From the NCBI RefSeq assembly GCF_017639205.1, contig NZ_CP071139.1, positions 3,736,001-3,800,000 on the forward strand: a stretch of 64,000 nucleotides of DNA. Direction: 5' to 3'. A program made the position numbers and the translations under genes. The stretch is from Streptomyces nojiriensis (lineage in GTDB: Bacteria; Actinomycetota; Actinomycetes; Streptomycetales; Streptomycetaceae). Of the stretch, positions 16,573 to 24,331 are shown one piece after another (within the stretch, counting starts at the first letter, position 1; each line of letters starts with the position of its first letter). The notes under the pieces were generated by a model. It was given only the letters and a program-made list of their open reading frames with translations. It searched no databases and was not told the origin of the DNA.

Positions 16573-18060
16573 ATGGACCGTATCGACGAGGAATCGCAGA
16601 CGCCGGCGCCGCCCGTGACCTTCACCGGCCGCAAGACGCTCGTGGCGGCCGCGGTCGCCGTGGTCCTGATCGCCGGGGCCCTGCTGATCCGCCCTGCCAG
16701 GACGGCCGACGACGCCCGTCCGCCGGAGCCGGGCGAGCGGGCCGCGTCGGCGGTGGGCATGGGCGCGCCCGCGGCCGCGGTGGACCTGACGGCGCTGGTG
16801 GCGGACCGGGAGAAGTGGCTCGCGGCGCATCCGGAGGATGACGCCTCGTGGGCCGTGCTCGGCTCCGCGTACCTCGAACAGGCGCGGCGGACGGCCGATT
16901 CCGGCTGGTTCCCGAAGGCGGAGCAGGCCCTGAAGCGCTCGCTGGAGGTCCGGCCGGCCGAGAAGGGCAACTTCGACGCGATGACCGGCATGGGCGCGCT
17001 GGCCAATGCCCGGCGGGACTTCGGGACGGCCCGCAAGTGGGGTGAGCTCGTACGGGCGCAGGCGCCCAAGCGGTGGACGGCGTACCCGGTGCTGGTGGAC
17101 GCGTACACCGGGCTCGGGGACTACAAGGCCGCGCAGAAGGCGATGGAGCTGCTGCTGGACATGCGGCCGGGCCTGGCCGCGTACGTCAGGGCCTCGCAGG
17201 TCTACCGGGACCGCGGCTGGCGCGAGGACGCGGTGGTGGCGATGGAGCACGCGGCGGGTGCGGCGAAGGCCCCGGCGGAGAAGGCGTACGCGCTGTTCCG
17301 TCTCGGGGAGCTGTCCTGGGAGCGGGGTGACGCGGCCGAGGCGCTGCGGCAGTACGAGGGCGCGCTGCGGACGGATCCGGCGCAGGCGGAGGCCCTCGGC
17401 GGCCGGGCCCGCGCGCTGGCCGCCCTGGGGCGCGGCGGGGAGGCGGTACGGGACTACCGGCTGGCGCTGGGCCGGTCGGCGGTGCCGCAGCTGGCGCGGG
17501 AGCTCGGCGAACTGCTGGACGCGCTGGGGCGGGGGCCGGAGGCGCGCGCCCAGTACGAGGCGCTGACCACGATGGTGGCCCGCGACAGCAGGAACGGGGT
17601 CGACGACGTCGTGCTCCTCGGCCTGTACGAGGCGGACCACGGCGATCCGGCGGCGGCGGTGCGGAGCCTGTCGGAGGAGTGGTCGCGGCACAAGAGCGTG
17701 CAGGTCGCGGACGCGCTGGGGTGGGCGCTGCACCAGACCGGCGAGGACGCGGCGGCGCTGGAGTACGCGAAGAAGGCCACGGAACCGGGACTGCGCAGCG
17801 CCGACTTCGCCTTCCACCGGGCGATGATCGAACGCGGCCTCGGTGACGAGGAGGCGGCCCGCCGCCACTTCCAGGAGGCCATGCGGACGAACCCGCACTT
17901 CTCGCCGCTGCGCGGGCCGGTGGCGAAGCAGGCCCTGGCGTCGATCGCGCAGCCGCCGCCGGGGGGCCCGGAGAACATCCGGCCGACCGCTCCGTGGGTG
18001 GAACCGGAACTCCCGAAGGCGGCGAAGCCGACGCCGACCCCGAAGCCGGCGGGGCGCTGA
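16573..18060 (+). CDS. Membrane-anchored tetratricopeptide-repeat protein
   Basis: A 495-residue protein. After a short polar N terminus there is one hydrophobic segment (KTLVAAAVAVVLIAGALLI, about 18-40), so most of the protein is probably outside the membrane. The rest is a series of TPR-type helix pairs, e.g. ASWAVLGSAYLEQARR, AYPVLVDAYTGLGDYKAAQKA, AYALFRLGELSWERGDAAEALRQ and ADALGWALHQTGEDAAALEY. It ends in a Pro/Lys-rich tail. It is presumably a protein-interaction scaffold; the partner is unknown. It is convergent with hppD across a strong terminator. Confidence 0.85.
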   Translation: MDRIDEESQTPAPPVTFTGRKTLVAAAVAVVLIAGALLIRPARTADDARPPEPGERAASAVGMGAPAAAVDLTALVADREKWLAAHPEDDASWAVLGSAYLEQARRTADSGWFPKAEQALKRSLEVRPAEKGNFDAMTGMGALANARRDFGTARKWGELVRAQAPKRWTAYPVLVDAYTGLGDYKAAQKAMELLLDMRPGLAAYVRASQVYRDRGWREDAVVAMEHAAGAAKAPAEKAYALFRLGELSWERGDAAEALRQYEGALRTDPAQAEALGGRARALAALGRGGEAVRDYRLALGRSAVPQLARELGELLDALGRGPEARAQYEALTTMVARDSRNGVDDVVLLGLYEADHGDPAAAVRSLSEEWSRHKSVQVADALGWALHQTGEDAAALEYAKKATEPGLRSADFAFHRAMIERGLGDEEAARRHFQEAMRTNPHFSPLRGPVAKQALASIAQPPPGGPENIRPTAPWVEPELPKAAKPTPTPKPAGR

Positions 18061-18082
18061 ACCCCGGCCCGGGAAACACGAC

Positions 18083-18112
18083 GGCGCCGCACCCGGGAAC
18101 GGGTGCGGCGCC
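18083..18112. terminator. Strong bidirectional hairpin terminator
   Basis: Perfect 13-base arms GGCGCCGCACCCG (18083-18095) and its complement (18100-18112) with a GGAA tetraloop, between the convergent TPR and hppD genes. Confidence 0.8.
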
Positions 18113-18171
18113 AGGCCCCCCTCGGGCCGTGTCTGCGGGCCTAGGCCGTCTCTTTCGGATCTTGCCGGAGG

Positions 18172-19326
18172 CTAGAGGTTGCCGCGCTTGTCCTGCTCGC
18201 GCTCGATCGCCTCGAACAGGGCCTTGAAGTTGCCCTTCCCGAAGCCCATCGAGCCGTGGCGCTCGATGATCTCGAAGAAGACCGTCGGGCGGTCCTGCAC
18301 CGGCTTGGTGAAGATCTGCAGCAGGTAGCCGTCCTCGTCGCGGTCGGCCAGGATCTTCAGCTCGCGCAGCTCGTCGATCGGCACGCGGGTGTCGCCGACC
18401 CACTCGCCGAGGGTGTCGTAGTACGTGTCCGGGACGGACAGGAACTGGACGCCCGCCGCGCGCATCGAGCGGACCGTCGAGACGATGTCGTTCGAGGCCA
18501 GCGCGATGTGCTGGACACCGGGGCCGTTGTAGAACTCCAGGTACTCGTCGATCTGCGACTTCTTCTTCGCGATCGCCGGCTCGTTGATCGGGAACTTGAC
18601 CTTCTTGGTGCCGTCCGCGACCACCTTGGACATCAGCGCCGAGTACTCGGTCGCGATGTCGTCGCCCACGAACTCCTTCATGTTCGTGAAGCCCATGACC
18701 TTGTTGTAGAACGCGACCCACTCGTTCATCCGGCCGAGCTCGACGTTGCCGACGCAGTGGTCGATGGCCTGGAAGGTGCGCTTGGCCGGGGGCTCGACCA
18801 TCGGGTCGACGGCCACGTAGCCCGGCAGGTACGGGCCGGTGTAGTCGCCGCGCTCGACCAGCGTGTGGCGGGTCTGGCCGTATGTGGCGATCGCGGCCAG
18901 CACGACCGTGCCGTTCTCGTCCTTGACCTCGTACGGCTCGTCCAGCCCGCGGGCGCCCTGCTCGACGGCGTACGCGTACGCCGCGCGGACGTCCGGGACC
19001 TCGATGGCGAGGTCGATCACGCCGTCGCCGTGCTCGGTGACGTGCTCGGCGAGGAAGCGGCCGTGGTCGGTCGTCGCCTTGATGACCGAGGTCAGCACGA
19101 AGCGCGCGGAGCCGTTGGTCAGGACGTAGCTGGCCGTCTCGCGGGAGCCGGTCTCCGGTCCGGAGTAGGCCACGAGCTTCATGCCGAAGGCGGTCGAGTA
19201 GTAGTGCGCGGCCTGCTTGGCGTTGCCGACGGCGAAGACGACCGCGTCCATGCCCTTCACGGGGAAGGGGTCGGCCTCACGCGCGGTGTGCGGGGTGGTT
19301 TCGAGGTTCGCCAGGGACTCAGTCAT
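18172..19326 (-). CDS. hppD: 4-Hydroxyphenylpyruvate dioxygenase
   Basis: A 384-residue non-haem iron enzyme that turns 4-hydroxyphenylpyruvate into homogentisate in tyrosine breakdown. The three iron ligands are visible: His190 (AIDHCVGNVE), His273 (GVQHIALAS) and Glu352 (VFFEIIERHG). The C terminus GFGKGNFKALFEAIEREQ is the lid helix that closes the active site. Two vicinal-oxygen-chelate halves are present. The start ATG 19326 gives the normal length. A divergent AsnC-type regulator and a palindrome lie immediately upstream, suggesting amino-acid-responsive control. Confidence 0.95.
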   Translation of the reverse strand: MTESLANLETTPHTAREADPFPVKGMDAVVFAVGNAKQAAHYYSTAFGMKLVAYSGPETGSRETASYVLTNGSARFVLTSVIKATTDHGRFLAEHVTEHGDGVIDLAIEVPDVRAAYAYAVEQGARGLDEPYEVKDENGTVVLAAIATYGQTRHTLVERGDYTGPYLPGYVAVDPMVEPPAKRTFQAIDHCVGNVELGRMNEWVAFYNKVMGFTNMKEFVGDDIATEYSALMSKVVADGTKKVKFPINEPAIAKKKSQIDEYLEFYNGPGVQHIALASNDIVSTVRSMRAAGVQFLSVPDTYYDTLGEWVGDTRVPIDELRELKILADRDEDGYLLQIFTKPVQDRPTVFFEIIERHGSMGFGKGNFKALFEAIEREQDKRGNL

Positions 19327-19369
19327 GACGGCAGAGTCCCGCCGATCCACAAGCTGCGCAATAGTTTCC

Positions 19370-19387
19370 AGTTTGACTGTACAAACT
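19370..19387. promoter_or_regulatory. Operator-like palindrome in the hppD/asnC divergent promoter
   Basis: AGTTTG-ACTGTA-CAAACT, a perfect 6-base inverted repeat with 6-base spacer, about 45 bases upstream of hppD and 80 bases upstream of the regulator gene. Size and position fit an Lrp/AsnC site. Confidence 0.5.
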
Positions 19388-19467
19388 GCCCAGCCTGACC
19401 GCAGGCTGGTTGAAACATCTGTGCACTATGACCACCCACGAGCACGCGTGGGCACCCGGAGGCGTCC

Positions 19468-19947
19468 ATGGGCATCGACGAACTCGACGGCCGGCTCATC
19501 GTCCTGCTCGCCCGCGAGCCGCGGATCGGGGTCCTGGAGGCCTCGCGGCGGCTCGGCGTGGCCCGCGGGACCGTGCAGGCGCGGCTGGACCGGCTCCAGT
19601 CGAACGGGGTCATCCGCGGATTCGGCCCGCAGGTCGACCCGACGGCCCTCGGGTATCCGGTGACCGCGTTCGCGACGCTGGAGATCAAGCAGGGGCAGGG
19701 GGCCGACGTACGGGCGCACCTGGACGGGGTGCCGGAGGTGCTGGAGCTGCACACCACCACCGGGCACGGGGACATGCTGTGCCGGCTGGTGGCCCGGTCC
19801 AACGCCGACCTCCAGCGCGTGATCGACCGCGTCGTCGGCTTCGAGGGGATCGTGCGGGCCTCGACGGCGATCGTGATGGAGAACCCCGTACCGCTGCGGA
19901 TCATCCCGCTGGTGGAGCAGGCGGCGGAGGACGACACCCGGGCCTGA
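19468..19947 (+). CDS. Lrp/AsnC family transcriptional regulator
   Basis: A 159-residue regulator. The N-terminal helix-turn-helix is MGIDELDGRLIVLLAREPRI, then GVLEASRRLGVARGTVQARL, then DRLQSNGVIRGF. The C-terminal RAM domain includes VTAFATLEIKQGQ, VLELHTTTGHGDMLCRLVA and DRVVGFEGIVRASTAIVM. The family binds amino acids and regulates amino-acid metabolism. The divergent gene hppD is the likely target, with tyrosine or phenylalanine as plausible effectors. Start is ATG 19468; an ATG at 19428 is in another frame. Confidence 0.92.
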   Translation: MGIDELDGRLIVLLAREPRIGVLEASRRLGVARGTVQARLDRLQSNGVIRGFGPQVDPTALGYPVTAFATLEIKQGQGADVRAHLDGVPEVLELHTTTGHGDMLCRLVARSNADLQRVIDRVVGFEGIVRASTAIVMENPVPLRIIPLVEQAAEDDTRA

Positions 19948-19984
19948 CGCCCGTGCGCCGGGGAAACGGGATCCCAAGAAGGCG

Positions 19985-20004
19985 TTGCAAAGAACTCTTT
20001 GCAA
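19985..20004. promoter_or_regulatory. Perfect operator palindrome upstream of the ArsR-type regulator
   Basis: TTGCAAAG-AACT-CTTTGCAA, 8-base perfect arms with a 4-base centre, ending 15 bases before the regulator start. TTGCAA could also serve as part of a -35 element. This is the expected place for an autoregulatory site. Confidence 0.6.
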
Positions 20005-20019
20005 GCCTATCGTCGAGCC

Positions 20020-20604
20020 ATGCCCGAGAAGCCGTTGGAACCCACGGAGCCCAACGTCCGTACGCTCGACGCCCGTTCACTGCGCGGCCTCGCCCACCCC
20101 CTGCGCATCCGCCTGCTGGGCGCGCTGCGCCACGACGGCCCCGCGACCGCCTCCCGGCTGGCGGACCGGCTCGGGGAGTCGAGCGGCGCCACCAGCTACC
20201 ACCTGCGCCAGCTAGCGGCCCACGGCTTCGTCGAGGACGCGCCCGAGCACGGCAAGGGCCGCGAACGCTGGTGGCGGGCCGTGCACGACGGCACGGCGTT
20301 CGACGAGACGCTGACGCTCGACGAGGACCCGGCCGTGCGCGGTGCGGCGGACCTCTTCCTGCACGAGATCGCGACGATCCACACGCAGGAGCTGAGCACC
20401 TGGCTGGGCAGCGCCCACAACTGGCCCACGGAGTGGCGGCGCGGCGCGGACATGAGCGACTTCACCCTGCACCTGACCCCAGCGCAGAGCCACGAGCTGA
20501 TCCACAAGATGCACGACCTGATCAACAGCTACCGCGACCTGCCGGCCTCGCAGGAGACGAAGGCGGTCCGCTTCCACACACACGCCTTCCCGCGCGAAGC
20601 GTGA
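20020..20604 (+). CDS. ArsR-type winged helix-turn-helix regulator
   Basis: A 194-residue regulator. The HTH region is SLRGLAHPLRIRLLGALR, then GPATASRLADRLGESSGATS, then YHLRQLAAHGFVED. A beta-wing RERWWRAVHDG follows, and a helical C-terminal domain that may bind the effector. The LAHPLRIRLL opening is characteristic of ArsR-like HTH_20 proteins. No metal-binding cysteine motif is seen, so a small organic effector is more likely than a metal. The MFS exporter at 21152 is the likely regulated partner. ATG 20020 is chosen because the operator abuts it. Confidence 0.88.
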   Translation: MPEKPLEPTEPNVRTLDARSLRGLAHPLRIRLLGALRHDGPATASRLADRLGESSGATSYHLRQLAAHGFVEDAPEHGKGRERWWRAVHDGTAFDETLTLDEDPAVRGAADLFLHEIATIHTQELSTWLGSAHNWPTEWRRGADMSDFTLHLTPAQSHELIHKMHDLINSYRDLPASQETKAVRFHTHAFPREA

Positions 20605-21151
20605 CCCCGGCGGGGTGCTCGGCGGGCGGCTCGGCGGCACGGATCCCTCTGCCGAGGTGGGTCGCCTCAATCGCCGACGGGGCCGGTCCCCTGCGGGGGG
20701 CTTGGCGGTTCACGGCGCGGGCTGCCCCCACCGGGGCCGCGCCTCAAACGCCGGCGGGGCTTCAAAGGGTGGGGCGGTGCCCCGCACGAGGGTCTCCTCG
20801 GCTCGGCGCGTTCGGGCTCGTCCCGGCCAGGCGGCCGTGGTCGCGCCTCGTCCTGCGGGGACCCTCCTGCGTGTCCCCGCCCCACGGCAGGGCTTCGACG
20901 GCGGAAGGGGAGTGGGGACGGGGCGGGGTGTCCCCGCAGGACGAGGCGCGACCACCGGGCACAACCGAGACACACAGCACGCGCCGAGCCGAGGAGACAC
21001 CCCGGCGCGGCCCCACGGACCGACCCGTGCCGACAAGCCCGCCACACCCAGCCCCGCCGGCGTTTGAGGCGCGGGTCCGGGCAGCGCCCGGCAGACGACC
21101 CGCGCCCGGCAAACGGCCCGCGCACCGCACACATCATCCGAGGAGTCCACC
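20605..21151. other. Intergenic region with large nested palindrome
   Basis: 547 bases between the ArsR-type regulator and the MFS gene. Most of it is the nested inverted-repeat element described at 20737-21074. No coding sequence is supported: the open frames crossing it are Arg/Pro/Gly-rich by-products of high GC. Confidence 0.6.
20737..21074. repeat. Nested palindromic element, enlarged copy 3 of the intergenic repeat
   Basis: Three pairs of perfect arms are nested symmetrically. The outer pair is 20742-20760 with 21051-21069 (CCTCAAACGCCGGCGGGGC and complement). The middle pair is 20792-20811 with 20979-20998, 20 bases each. The inner pair is 20837-20862 with 20930-20955, 26 bases each. 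The outer arm is the same motif as in copies 1, 2 and 4. The centre (20863-20929) is G/C-rich with weaker complementarity. Confidence 0.8.
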
Positions 21152-22483
21152 GTGCACGCCTTACCGCCCGACGAACCGACCCGCCGCGCGGACCGGCGCC
21201 CCCTGGTCGGGGTACTGACCGCCAACACCATCTCCATAGCCGGGAGTTCACTCACCCTCATCGGTGTCCCGTTCTTCGTGCTGCACACCACGGGCAGCGC
21301 CGGCCGGGCCGGGGTCGTCGCCTTCTGCGCCACCCTGCCCGTCATCGTGGCCGCCCTGGTCGGCGGACCGGTCATCGACCGGATCGGCCGCCGCCGGGTC
21401 TCCGTCGCCTCCGACCTGGTCAGCGGCCTGTCGGTCGGCGCGATCCCGCTGCTGCACCACACGGGCGTCCTGGAGTTCTGGATGCTGTGCGCGCTGATGG
21501 CCGTCGGCGGCCTCGTGCACACCCCCGGCCTGACCGCCCGCGCCGTGCTGCTGCCCCATCTCGCCGAGCACGCCGGCACCACCATCACCCGGGCCGCCGG
21601 CCTCTACGACGCGGTCTCGCGCGGCGCCCGGATGATCGGGGCCGCGGTGGCCGGACTGCTCATCGCGGCGTTCGGCGCCGAGACCGTACTGCTGCTGGAC
21701 GCGGCGACCTTCGGGGCGTCGGCGCTGCTGGTCGCCGCGTTCCTGCGCGGGGTACCGGCCGCCGAACCGCAACGCGCCGCCGGGAAGGTGTCGCTCACGG
21801 CCTACCGCGACGAACTCGCCGAGGGCTGGGCCTTCATGACCCGCACCCGGCTGCTGCTGGGCGTCACGGTGATGGTCATGATGACCAACGGGCTGGACCA
21901 GGGCTGGTCCTCGGTCCTGCTGCCGGTGCACGGCCAGGAGGCCCTCAGCGGCGCCACCGCGATCGGCCTGACGATCTCCCTCTTCGGCGGCTTCGCCCTG
22001 CTGGGCGCCCTGGTCTACGGCATGTGGGGCGAGCGCTTCCCGCGCCGCGCGGTGTTCACGGCGGCCTTCCTGCTCTCCGGGGCGACCCGGTACGTGGTGG
22101 CCGCCCTCACCGACACGACCCTGCCGCTCGCCGTGACGATGGCCCTGGCCGGCCTGGGCGCGGGCATGCTCAACCCGATCCTGACCACGGTCATGTACGA
22201 GCAGGTGCCGGAGGCGCTGCGCAGCCGTGTCTCGGGCGTCGCCACGGCGGGCTGCGAGCTGACCATGCCGCTGGGCGGACTCGCCGCGGGCCTGCTGGTC
22301 GACGGGTTCGGGGTCACCACCGCGCTTTTGCTGTTCGGCGGCACGTACCTGCTGACGACGCTCGCCCCGATGGTCTTCCCGGCCTGGCGCGGACTGGACC
22401 GGGCGCCGGCCGTCAGCAGGACGGAGCCGGCTCTCCCCGGTTCAGCGCGCGCAGCGAGTTCACGGCATCCGTCAGCGAGGTGA
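21152..22483 (+). CDS. MFS transporter (probable drug exporter)
   Basis: A 443-residue membrane protein with about twelve hydrophobic segments. The GTG start at 21152 is preceded by CCGAGGAG at good spacing. Typical MFS features are the loop GGPVIDRIGRRRVSVASDLVSG between helices 2 and 3, and a repeated C-terminal half beginning near TRLLLGVTVMVMMTNG. It lies downstream of an ArsR-type regulator on the same strand, a common arrangement for regulated efflux pumps. The last 71 bases overlap the convergent YlbL-like gene, so the C-terminal tail SRTEPALPG..RHPSAR may be non-essential. Confidence 0.88.
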   Translation: MHALPPDEPTRRADRRPLVGVLTANTISIAGSSLTLIGVPFFVLHTTGSAGRAGVVAFCATLPVIVAALVGGPVIDRIGRRRVSVASDLVSGLSVGAIPLLHHTGVLEFWMLCALMAVGGLVHTPGLTARAVLLPHLAEHAGTTITRAAGLYDAVSRGARMIGAAVAGLLIAAFGAETVLLLDAATFGASALLVAAFLRGVPAAEPQRAAGKVSLTAYRDELAEGWAFMTRTRLLLGVTVMVMMTNGLDQGWSSVLLPVHGQEALSGATAIGLTISLFGGFALLGALVYGMWGERFPRRAVFTAAFLLSGATRYVVAALTDTTLPLAVTMALAGLGAGMLNPILTTVMYEQVPEALRSRVSGVATAGCELTMPLGGLAAGLLVDGFGVTTALLLFGGTYLLTTLAPMVFPAWRGLDRAPAVSRTEPALPGSARAASSRHPSAR

Positions 22484-23210
22484 CGGGGACCAGTCGCAGC
22501 CCCTCGGGGAGTTCCGACAGGGCGTCCGCGCACTCGGCCTTCGGTACGAGGAAGACGCTCGCCCCGTCGCGCCGGGCGGCCTGGGTCTTCAGGGCCACCC
22601 CGCCGACCGCGCCGACCTCGCCGTCGGCGGTGATGGTGCCCGTACCGGCGACGCTGCGACCGCCGGTGAGATCGCCTCCGCTGCCGTCGCCGTCGAGCTT
22701 GTCGACGATGCCGAGGGAGAACAGGAGCCCGGCGCTCGGGCCGCCGACGTCGGCGAGGTTGAGCTCGACCTTGACGTCCTTGGGGTCCTTGTGGAGGAAG
22801 CCGAGGGCCGCGTCGGTGGCGGCCGACTGCGACTTGGTCATCTCCTCCAGGTTGTGCTTCTCGATCTCCTCGTCGCTTCCGCCCGAGGAGTAGACGGCGT
22901 CCCTGGGCATGACCGCCTGATCAGTCTTGAACCAGTGGCCGATGAGCTCGTGCAGCTTCATGGTCGAGGACGGGCCGGTGGCCCGGATGGTGGTCATCCG
23001 CAGCTCGCCCTTGGTGTCCCGGACCGGGGCACCGGTCACGGTGATGACCGGCTTGCCCTGGTCGGAGCCCAGAACGTCGGCCGTGAGCCCGGGAATGGCG
23101 ACCACGAAGGGCAGCGGCGCGAAGGCGGCGGCGGCGAACAGCCCGAGTACGGGCACGGCGCAGACGGCCAGGGCGGCGGGACGCGGCAGACGTGTGAGGC
23201 GTGAGAGCAC
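22413..23210 (-). CDS. YlbL-like Lon-type serine protease
   Basis: A 265-residue protein with an N-terminal hydrophobic segment (AALAVCAVPVLGLFAAAAFA) and a C-terminal Lon protease domain. The Ser-Lys dyad is Ser159 (LADVGGPSAGLLFSLGIVD) and Lys208 (AVGGVALKTQAARRDGA). Family members (YlbL, S16) usually have a PDZ domain between these parts; here about 100 residues occupy that place and a PDZ fold is possible but not obvious. It is membrane-anchored with the protease domain outside. The GTG start at 23210 precedes the signal-anchor. Its 3' end overlaps the convergent MFS gene. Confidence 0.82.
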   Translation of the reverse strand: MLSRLTRLPRPAALAVCAVPVLGLFAAAAFAPLPFVVAIPGLTADVLGSDQGKPVITVTGAPVRDTKGELRMTTIRATGPSSTMKLHELIGHWFKTDQAVMPRDAVYSSGGSDEEIEKHNLEEMTKSQSAATDAALGFLHKDPKDVKVELNLADVGGPSAGLLFSLGIVDKLDGDGSGGDLTGGRSVAGTGTITADGEVGAVGGVALKTQAARRDGASVFLVPKAECADALSELPEGLRLVPVTSLTDAVNSLRALNRGEPAPSC

Positions 23211-23315
23211 CCGCCCAATCTATCCGGCCCCTCCCACCCCACCGGGCCACCCCGGCCCCGCCGGGCACATCCGGCCGCGGCGCCGCACCCGGCGTCGATC
23301 CGCCGAGCCCGCGGC

Positions 23316-23957
23316 CTAGCGAAGGGCGTCGGCCACCTCGCGCGCCGCGTCGACCACCCGCGGCCCGACCCGCTCCGGCACCGCGTCCGACAGCATGACG
23401 ACGCCGACGCTGCCTTCCAGCCCGGTGATGCCCACGAGCGGCGCGGCGGCGCCGCTGGCGCCCGCTTCCAGCTCTCCGTGGGTCAGCGTGTACCCCGGCT
23501 CGATCAGGGAGCCCTGACGGGCTGCCAGGATGGCCCGCCCGGCGGCCCCGCGGTCCAGCGGGTGGCGGAAGCCGGCCCGGTAGGCCACGTGGTAGTCCGT
23601 CCAGGTCGGCTCCACGACGGCGACGGCGAGCGCCTCGGTGCCGTCGACGAGGGTCAGGTGCGCGGTGGCACCTATGTCCTCGGCGAGGGACCGCAGCGCG
23701 GGCAGGGCGGCCTCGCGTACGAGCGGGTGGACCTGTCGGCCCAGCCGCAGCACTCCGAGCCCGACCCGGGCCCGGCCGCCGAGGTCACGGCGGACCAGGG
23801 CGTGCTGTTCGAGGGTGGCGAGGAGCCGGTAGACCACGGTGCGGTTCACACCGAGGCGGTTGGAGAGCTCGGTGACGGTCAGACCGTGGTCGGTGTCGGC
23901 GAGCAGTTTGAGGACTCTGAGCCCTCTGTCGAGAGTCTGGGAGGTTTCCGCGGTCAC
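23316..23957 (-). CDS. IclR family transcriptional regulator
   Basis: A 213-residue regulator starting VTAETSQTLDRGLRVLKLL. The HTH includes GLTVTELSNRLGVNRTVVYR and LLATLEQHALVRRD. The C-terminal effector-binding GAF-like domain includes LRSLAEDIGATAHLTLVDG, VAYRAGFRHPLDRGAAGRAI and GITGLEGSVGVVML. The start at GTG 23957 is supported by GAGGGAGAGG about 5 bases upstream. No catabolic operon sits next to it, so its target is unknown. Confidence 0.9.
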   Translation of the reverse strand: MTAETSQTLDRGLRVLKLLADTDHGLTVTELSNRLGVNRTVVYRLLATLEQHALVRRDLGGRARVGLGVLRLGRQVHPLVREAALPALRSLAEDIGATAHLTLVDGTEALAVAVVEPTWTDYHVAYRAGFRHPLDRGAAGRAILAARQGSLIEPGYTLTHGELEAGASGAAAPLVGITGLEGSVGVVMLSDAVPERVGPRVVDAAREVADALR

Positions 23958-24331
23958 GACGCCTCTCCCTCTTTCGGTGGGCGGCGGTGACTCTCGGGGT
24001 GGCACGTCGCCGGTCCCGCGGCGACGCACGGAGAGGCCGCCGGTAGCGGCCATAGCACCGGCTGCGCTCCCGCGGCGGCGCTGCCACGGTGCGTTTGATG
24101 CGGGGACAGTAGCGAGCAGGTCCGCTCAGCGGAAGGGCTCGTCCAGAATCCGGGCGCGTGCTACCTGTTTATGCCGTTTCCTGATCGACCTCGGTGTCAA
24201 TTCGTGACCTCGATTGCCACAGGACGCCTTTACCACCCCATTACTCTGAGCATGTTCAAAACGACTGTGACCGGCTCCAGGGGGGATGCGCCGACGCGCA
24301 CCTGGAGTCCACCAGGGGGGAATCACCACCT
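23958..24331. other. Divergent promoter region, IclR / LAETG protein
   Basis: 374 bases with no supported gene. It becomes A/T-richer between 24155 and 24260 (e.g. CTGTTTATGCCGTTTCC and CATTACTCTGAGCATG), which probably holds the promoter for the surface protein. AGGGGGGAATCACC just before 24332 is its ribosome-binding region. Confidence 0.45.
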
